The notes under the pieces: model-generated
Told to the model about the DNA's origin: nothing
What the model saw: the letters and a program-made list of their open reading frames with translations, nothing else
The model's database searches: none
Assembly: GCA_032718475.1 (NCBI GenBank)
Contig: JAUCBJ010007634.1
Location: 1 to 59,314, forward strand
Source of the DNA: Nemertoderma westbladi
Lineage: Eukaryota > Xenacoelomorpha > Nemertodermatida > Nemertodermatidae
Direction of reading: 5' to 3'
DNA: 59,314 nucleotides
Part shown: one piece after another, positions 53,361-59,314 of the stretch
Numbering within the stretch: the stretch's first letter is position 1
Layout of the letters: the number at the start of each line of letters is the position of its first letter
Program-made: the position numbers and the translations under genes

Positions 53361-53456
53361 CTACGTGGTGACACCAAACTCTAGTGAATATTTAGCCCTT
53401 TAATATTGACAATATTCGTCCTATTTCACTGTACTAAATATAGTTTAATTTATTTT

Positions 53457-53579
53457 ATAATAGCTACAAATAGCTATTATAATAGCTACAAATAGCTATT
53501 ATAATAGCTACAAATAGCTATTATAATAGCTACAAATAGCTATTATAATAGCTACAAATAGCTATTATAATAGCTACAC
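53457..53579. repeat. 22-bp palindromic minisatellite (about 5.5 units)
   Basis: Perfect tandem units ATAATAGCTACAAATAGCTATT. Each unit is itself a palindrome (AATAGCTA/TAGCTATT). It sits directly 5' of the LINE fragment at 53585. Confidence 0.95.
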
Positions 53580-53584
53580 AACAC

Positions 53585-53900
53585 ATGACAAACGCCGAGC
53601 TTTATGGTACAATACCACCTGTATCAACCACCCTCCGTGAACGCAGATTAAGATTCAGTAGGCACTGCTGGCGAAGTAAAGACGAGGTCATACCAGATCT
53701 ACTTTTCTGGCAACCAACTCATGGAAACCGTAGTCGTGGACGACCTGCCATAACATATATAGATCAACTTGAAAGGGATACTGAACTTAGGAGAAACGAA
53801 ATTGCGACAACTATGGAGAATCGGGAAGCCTGGAAGGATCTCATTTCCACTGTCCGAGTTCGCTCGACCTAGTAGTAGTTGGAGAATCGGGAAACCTGGA
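53585..53900 (+). pseudogene. RTE-like LINE fragment, copy E (C-terminal end, third family)
   Basis: The plus-strand frame RERRLRFSRHCWRSKDEV, then HGNRSRGRPAITYIDQLERD and MENREAWKDLI, matches the post-RT region of copy D (RLRFAGHFFRRED..., GGQPMTFLRRILKD) but is strongly diverged. It ends at a stop and TAGTAGTAG, after which GGAGAATCGGGAA(A/G)CCTGGA is partly repeated. Only about 95 codons remain. Confidence 0.75.
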
Positions 53901-53972
53901 AGGATCTATCTAAATTTATACTAAATTAACTTAAACAAACAATACTGTAACTCTACTGTAATATCTACTCAC

Positions 53973-54141
53973 CAAATATGGCTGAAGCGGCAGCGAGAGG
54001 ATACATAGTGATAAAGAAGTAGAAATTCTCGTCGGAGACCCAATACTGTTCCATTAGAACCGCGAATTCAGATTCTTGTTGGGCCGTTTCCACGGATACG
54101 ACCTCGGGCGTCGGACATAATGCCGTAGAGTTAGTTGCCAT
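53973..54141 (-). CDS. Class A GPCR, exon 1 (N-terminus and start of TM1)
   Basis: ATG at 54141 on the minus strand; 169 nt to donor TTTG|GTGAGT (53972), phase 1. It encodes an extracellular N-terminus with one N-glycosylation site (MATNSTALC) and then the first half of TM1 (NFYFFITMYPLAAASAIFG). The Gly is completed by exon 2, giving the TM1 motif Gly-Asn. No signal peptide, as is usual in the class. Identification rests on the exact splice-phase fit with exon 2, which lies about 13 kb away, and on the correct position of the TM1 motif. Confidence 0.75.
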
Positions 54142-55335
54142 TGGTGGTTTAATTGAAAGTATCTCAGCATATATTTCAAATGAAGAAATTAGTAAGGAAT
54201 ATGGTTAGGCCTAGATATAACAGGAACACTTTTTTCAATACTGTATGTTAAATTCACCGAAATACACCTATAAGGAGGCCTATGATTGGATGTAATCCAA
54301 ATATTTTTAAAATTGGCCCAAAATGGCTCTGTATCTTCTTCTGAACGTTTTCCCTAAATATGGACTGGGCCATTTCAGAATTAATGAATGGCTATTTTGA
54401 CAAAATTTATTTTGAAATTGACTGTTAATGAATGGCCAAAAAATGGCTATTTAGGGCATTTTTATTTAAAAAGGCAGCTGAGAATTTTTAGCAAAATTTG
54501 TTCAGAATATTTGTTGACAATGGTATTCTGAACAAGTGTACAGTACCAAATTTCAACTCCGTTCAGTAAAATTAGCAAGAATAGCCTTTTGTCATGTAAA
54601 AAGGTAATTAACTAAAAGGTTAATTTAATTTAAAGGTTATTATATGTTACGTTTTAACGTAATAACTTGAGTTTGAGAAACGATATGTGAAAGCTGCTTG
54701 CAGATTTGAAATCTCCATTCAGTACCGGTATACATTTTACAGTTCCCAGTTCGCCGGGATTCTTCCAAAACTTCGTGCAGCTAAAAGCAGTCCATCAGCG
54801 ATACAACGAAGAAGAAACCCTGCAAATGTCCTGAAATCGGCTAATTAGCAAAAATCAATCCTTTTTCGTATCATGGGATAATGGAAGCCATGAGAAGTAG
54901 GGTATAATTGACAGGTTTACAGATATCCAAACCGAACTTTTGAAAGATGATCCCTCAAAATAGAATTGATTTTCACAAAGTTGTCCTAATTCCATTCTAT
55001 ACAGCCGATATTAATTTAGAACTGAAGACTATAAAATATCAGGGTGCTGTTTAATTATATCTCGTTCGCGATTTCAGTGGAGCGGTATGTTAATGCAGGT
55101 TAATTAAATTAAATATTCCTTAAATAAGCAATTAAATAAAAGTCTGTTCTTTTGGAAGAAAAGAGAAATTAACAACCAATAATAAAACCATATTTGCTTG
55201 ATAAACCATCTCTCCTACTATTTTGGGCTTTTCTTTTGTCAAATTAACATTCATTTTGTTTTCCTCGCACCAGGTAAATAATTCGTTCAGTCCCGATTGG
55301 ATGTCTGACCTGTCGCTCGAGTACAGAACCAAGTT
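54142..55335. other. Upstream flank of the GPCR gene
   Basis: Probable promoter and intergenic region of the minus-strand GPCR. No clear TATA box. A TACCGGTATA motif lies near 54723. The sequence just before 55336 contains the left target duplication of LINE copy D. No coding sequence recognised. Confidence 0.4.
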
Positions 55336-56848
55336 GTCTTAAAAATACATGAGTGTTTAAAGCTCATCTATCCCATCATAGTAGACATGTACCGAACAAC
55401 AAGAGTCCCACAAGAAATGAAAACAAATAAGTTGGCAAGATCAGTTCCCAAGAAGGGCAACCTAACACTCTATGGTTCTTTTCGGGGAATCTCATTGATC
55501 TCGATTGCTGCAAAGCTATACAATAGGATTCTATTAAATCGCATCAGGGATCCCATTGAGAGACTGCTCCGTGGAAATCAGAATGGGTTCCGTAAAGGTC
55601 GTGGGACCATGGAGCCAATTTTGGCACTTAGAAGGATAATTGAAGAATTATCAAAAAAGAAAGACAGGCATCTGGCTGTTATCTTTGTTGACTTATTCAA
55701 GGCCTTTGATTCAGTCTCTCGCTCTCGTATGTTCAGCATACTTTCATTATATGGGATTCCTGATGAAATTATTGCTGCAATCAGATCAGTATACGATGGT
55801 TCGACAACATTTGTGTCTACTGTTGACGGTGACACAGAACCATTTGTAGTGTTATGGGGCGTCCTCCAAGGAGACACACTTGCACCATTCTTGTTCATTA
55901 TTGTGGTTGACTATGTTCTACACATGTCCTTAGATCATCATAATGATGATTGGGTGATGATAACTCCACCTACTGGCTCCAGAAGTCGAGGAAATCCTGC
56001 CAAGTACCTAACTGATCTAGACTTTGCTGATGACTTAGGAGTACTCTCAGAATCACTAGAGGGAGCCCAACGGCTCCTCAGCTCATTAGAACATGCTGCT
56101 TCTAGTGTTGGTCTTTTTATTAACTCCAGAAAGACCAAAATTTTGACAGTTAACTTTGAAAGTCCTCAGCAAGTCTCTGATCGGATGAGCATAAGCTCAA
56201 AGGATGGTATGCTTGAGCATGTGGACGACTTCTGTTACCTGGGATCATGGATCCGGAAGTCAGGTGAGGACCTTCGAATACGTAAGGGAAAGGCATGGGC
56301 AGCCTTGAATAGGCTTTCCAGGATTTGGAAGTCACCGAGAATTAATCGGAAACTTAAGGTCCGATTATTTAGAGCAGCAGTAGTTCCAGTACTCCTCTAC
56401 GGGAGTCCATGCTGGGCTCTAACTGCTGAGGACACCAAATCTCTGGGTGGCACATTTACAAGAATGCTACGCCGGGTTCATTGTGTCAAGTACAATGCAC
56501 ACATCTCCAACCATACACTATATAACATAGGAGGTGTCTCATTGGTTCCCCCAAGCTTGACACTAGAACAAAATCGCCTCCGCTTTGCAGGACATTTCTT
56601 TCGCCGTGAGGACCAGCCAGTGCATAATCTTGTACTTTGGCAGCCTCATGGAGTGAATAAGCATGGTGGACAGCCCATGACTTTCTTGAGACGCATCTTA
56701 AAGGACACTGGCCTTGAAGATGCGGATGATCTAGCAAATGTCATGGGTGATAGGGAGTTGTGGCGGTGCAATTTTGTTGACAAGCCGGCACAGCATTCTT
56801 AAAATGCAGCTGCAATGCAGCATGCCGATCCTAGTAGTAGTAGTAGTA
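55336..56848 (+). mobile_element. RTE-like LINE, copy D (5' truncated, intact RT frame)
   Basis: Flanked by a perfect 15-bp target duplication GTACAGAACCAAGTT (55321-55335 and 56849-56863). The 5' end is truncated just upstream of the RT; the 3' end has the family's short UTR and a (TAG)6 tail. This is the best-preserved copy of the family in the window and is probably recent. Confidence 0.92.
55387..56802 (+). CDS. RTE-like LINE reverse transcriptase, copy D (471 aa, N-truncated)
   Basis: Open plus-strand frame from an internal Met; the endonuclease domain is missing because of 5' truncation. RT motifs in order: FRGISLISIAAKLYNRILL (about residue 33), GFRKGRGTMEP (about 72), FVDLFKAFDSVSRSR (motif A, about 100), GVLQGDTLAPFLF (motif B, about 160), TDLDFADDLGVLSES (motif C with the catalytic Asp pair, about 217). 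The thumb follows, then a C-terminal region with RLRFAGHFFRRED and the final NFVDKPAQHS. The RT keeps its catalytic residues, but with no promoter and no endonuclease the copy is unlikely to be autonomous. Confidence 0.88.
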   Translation: MYRTTRVPQEMKTNKLARSVPKKGNLTLYGSFRGISLISIAAKLYNRILLNRIRDPIERLLRGNQNGFRKGRGTMEPILALRRIIEELSKKKDRHLAVIFVDLFKAFDSVSRSRMFSILSLYGIPDEIIAAIRSVYDGSTTFVSTVDGDTEPFVVLWGVLQGDTLAPFLFIIVVDYVLHMSLDHHNDDWVMITPPTGSRSRGNPAKYLTDLDFADDLGVLSESLEGAQRLLSSLEHAASSVGLFINSRKTKILTVNFESPQQVSDRMSISSKDGMLEHVDDFCYLGSWIRKSGEDLRIRKGKAWAALNRLSRIWKSPRINRKLKVRLFRAAVVPVLLYGSPCWALTAEDTKSLGGTFTRMLRRVHCVKYNAHISNHTLYNIGGVSLVPPSLTLEQNRLRFAGHFFRREDQPVHNLVLWQPHGVNKHGGQPMTFLRRILKDTGLEDADDLANVMGDRELWRCNFVDKPAQHS

Positions 56849-56863
56849 GTACAGAACCAAGTT

Positions 56864-57257
56864 TTCAGTGAATAAATCACACCACACAGTGATGAACCAC
56901 CATGTGGTAGACCTGTTGCTAGATCTGTTATGTCATGAATATTTCAAATGCCGTATGAGAAAAGCAATCGTCCTGTAAAATACCACGAAGTTGTAGAATT
57001 CATGAAGGTTATGGAATGGACAATTCAAATTAAAAAGATGTTTCATAAAAAAACATATAATAAGTATTGAATCGATTTGAAAATGGTTACCTGTTTTCTA
57101 AATTACGCATGATTACTACATGCCAAAAACTCGAATCCGCTGAATCTCTACTAGCAGTTTTAAAACTGAATTTTCGGTAAAACAAGCGCGAAATCACTCA
57201 AAGATTCGCGTCTACTAACGCACGAACTGTCTCCTTGAATGGCCAACTAATAACTAC
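56864..57257. other. Intergenic
   Basis: Starts with the right target duplication of LINE copy D. AT-rich, with nothing else recognised. Confidence 0.4.
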
Positions 57258-57340
57258 CAAAGAATTCACCGGAAAGAGGGATTGAACTCGGTACCTAGAG
57301 ATTCCAAGTCCAACGCTCTACTGAGTTCGGCACTGCGCCG
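57258..57340 (-). repeat. tRNA-derived SINE or tRNA pseudogene
   Basis: On the minus strand: CAGTGCCGAACTCAGTAGAG (A box), an anticodon-like loop CTTGGAA, then GGTACCGAGTTCAATCCCTC (B box). GGTACCGAGTTC is shared with the SINEs at 29117 and 29536. The acceptor stem does not pair. Probably a third SINE-related copy. Confidence 0.5.
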
Positions 57341-57611
57341 TATGAAGCCTTAAAACTAAAACCAAACTGGAAATTAAAAAAAAACTTAATGAATACTAGA
57401 GGTCTCGCTACGCCGACCTAAAAAAGTTACCAGCCAAATATGTTTTTAAATGTTAATAATCAAAGATACAAGATGAAATAGTGGAATACAGATTCATGTA
57501 TTTCGTATTGGAGAATTTAGGCGTATCTGAGATCCTTTTAATGGATACCGCTACAGTTCACCCCAATCAACAAATCTGCACTCATGCAAGATTTCCTCCC
57601 TGTTAACATGG
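57341..57611. other. Intergenic up to LTR d
   Basis: No coding sequence or repeat recognised; ends with the CATGG flank of LTR d. Confidence 0.4.
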
Positions 57612-58701
57612 TGTTCGCGCTTTTAGACCTTTAGCAGTTTAACCTGCCAATTTTAAATGTCCTTTTAATTATGAATCGACTTTGCCCGTACCAATTATCT
57701 GGTGTACTGAATTTACATCTGCCGAAGCCAGTCCGTGCGCTGCGTATGACCCACGGTGTGGGAGACTGGATTCGGGTTCCAGAGGAAGTATTGCGGTGTA
57801 GGCTACTTTGTGTTATTCGATTGATTGCTACTATATAATCTCTGACAACTATATTTACTTTCGGGGAAAAATTAACAGTTCCTTTGGGACGTGGCGCTTT
57901 AAGTATAAAACAGAGTCATGACTTACACTAATCCCAACTAGATGGCCACAGAATTTCGTAAATAGCGCATTCTTTAGGAGATGCTTTATTAACCTTCACA
58001 CGACTCCACACTACTTCACACTAATTTACACTAATTCACACCAATTTGCCGACCGTCACTGATTTTGATCATATATAAGGAGGATTGCAACTGACACACG
58101 TAGGTATTATGAAATAGCATTTAATTCACACAAAAACCACTATAATTTGAGTCACAGTTGCTACCGGTAGACCCTTCCTCCGCTTACCTCAGTAATCAAG
58201 AAAGTCGAGGGGTTTACAGTTATTTATCGGTATTCTCCAAATATAACATCCATTAATATAAACAACAATTAACACAATATAAAACAGCATTAAAACATTG
58301 CGGTGAACAGTCAGTATGTGTTCAGTCATATGAGTTGATGTTACGATATTAATAGATTTACGTGCTTATAACTCCAGTCATCAGATGTTCTTGGGCTAAA
58401 GTCTGAAACGTCCGTACTTAGTACAGAATTCTGAGAGGAATCTAATTCTCAGAAAAACGATAACTAATGCGCATGCGTCAGTTTCCTCAGGTAGGTCTCT
58501 ACTGGCATAACTGGGAAGATTGCTCTGATTGGCCGAAAGCTCAAACAAAGGAATCTCCACGTACACAAAGAATCAGCTGACAGATTTCGTCATCTTGGTT
58601 CTAATTTCTGTCCGACGCGTAGTTGAACAATTTTAGGGCTATTTTAGAGTATTCTGCGCATTGCGTAAAAATGACTTGTTATGTCCGCAAAAGCTTTTAC
58701 A
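57612..58701 (-). repeat. Gypsy-type solo LTR d
   Basis: 1090 bp from TGTTCGCGCTTTTAGACC to AAGCTTTTACA, with the conserved blocks of LTRs a-c (AACAGTTCCTTTGGGACGTG, GCGCATTCTTTAGGAGATGC). Flanks CATGG (57607-57611) and CACGG (58702-58706) match in four of five bases, which fits an aged 5-bp target duplication. No internal region is attached. Orientation follows the coding direction of the element at 7436-11309. Confidence 0.75.
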
Positions 58702-59314
58702 CACGGAGCCTTAGAAAGTTAAAAAATAATATTGAGCTCAGCTCAAAAAGGAATGCTTGCATGTTGTGGCCTTGACATTGTAAATAGTAGTACCAGAGTT
58801 GAATATTAGCAGATAAGCATTAAATATATCGAACAGTGTTTTATAAGCCACATTAGGAAAGTAAATGCTTTGTAAATATTATGTTGGTTAATTGTTAATT
58901 GTTTGATATTATTGGTAGCCAGTGACATTCCCAACACTACATACATAACGTACATAATACAGCCTCCAAACATCGCAAAATGAATAGAATATAATTAACT
59001 ACATCCATGGTAACAATCAATGACTGTCCTAGGCTAGTCCTATACTGTTGGGGTTATAATCCTTGACAGTATGGTTAAATTCAATATGAATAAATTAATT
59101 GTTGTCATTTAAATTCAATATTCAGTTGCCCATTTTTTTCATAAGGTTGAATCTATCTCACTGAATGAATTGAGGTGCAACATACTAGTAATCAACTTAA
59201 TAAGATAATAAAAATCTCTATTTTTTATCAAATTGCAAATTGTCAATCTAGCCAACCATGATTTTTACGGTGGCCTACGACTGCTACAATGCTCGACTCT
59301 CACACAGGATGGTT
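58702..59314. other. AT-rich intergenic, window end
   Basis: No gene, repeat array or known element recognised. Confidence 0.4.

Noticed and set aside
55387-56802. Host gene with an RT domain
   Set aside because: A perfect 15-bp target duplication, a (TAG)n tail and homology to copies A and B show it is a truncated LINE insertion.

Overview
The window is eukaryotic, almost certainly from an invertebrate animal. It is AT-rich and intron-rich, more than half of it is mobile elements or tandem repeats, and it holds three candidate host genes, all on the minus strand. The transposon set (BEL/Pao and Ty3/gypsy LTR elements, an RTE-like LINE with a (TAG)n tail, a CR1/L2-like tail, tRNA-derived SINEs, a Transib-like MITE) and frequent short palindromes (TACCGGTA, AGGCCT) would suit a marine invertebrate. 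I cannot place the phylum.

Layout. 1-6230: BEL/Pao-like copy 1, minus strand, with a 1539-codon ORF. 6231-7435: leader-like DNA with two tandem duplications. 7436-11309: two Ty3/gypsy-type LTRs around broken gag, protease and integrase pieces. 11388-12929: an unrecognised two-exon gene with a GC-rich 5' flank. 14017-20492: BEL/Pao-like copy 2 with a 1628-codon ORF. 20493-22064: a truncated gypsy-type LTR and a gag remnant. 22077-25841: a full-length but frameshifted RTE-like LINE with a 12-bp target-site duplication. 26470-28545: a large non-coding repeat (X1). 28642-32262: two exons of an alpha-carbonic anhydrase, with SINEs and a GC-rich minisatellite in the intron. 32560-33765: three LINE fragments. 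36793-54141: a four-exon class A GPCR whose exon phases close exactly to 382 aa. Its roughly 13-kb first intron holds inverted ATATCGAG satellite arrays, an RTE copy, the inverted partner of X1 (X2), and a Transib-like MITE with CACAGTG ends. 55336-56848: a 5'-truncated RTE copy with an intact reverse-transcriptase ORF. 57612-58701: a solo LTR.

Most notable points. (1) Two divergent BEL/Pao derivatives keep one long open frame for Gag and protease but have lost reverse transcriptase and most of integrase. (2) The 3' end of GPCR exon 3, with its splice donor, has been amplified about 15 times into the following intron. (3) A 1092-bp element has termini identical to the RAG recombination-signal heptamer and a 5-bp target duplication. 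(4) Several perfect or near-perfect fold-back repeats are built on SINE sequence. (5) A pair of roughly 2-3 kb repeats in inverted orientation carries a tRNA-like segment and a conserved GC hairpin. All assignments come from reading the sequence; no database search was possible.
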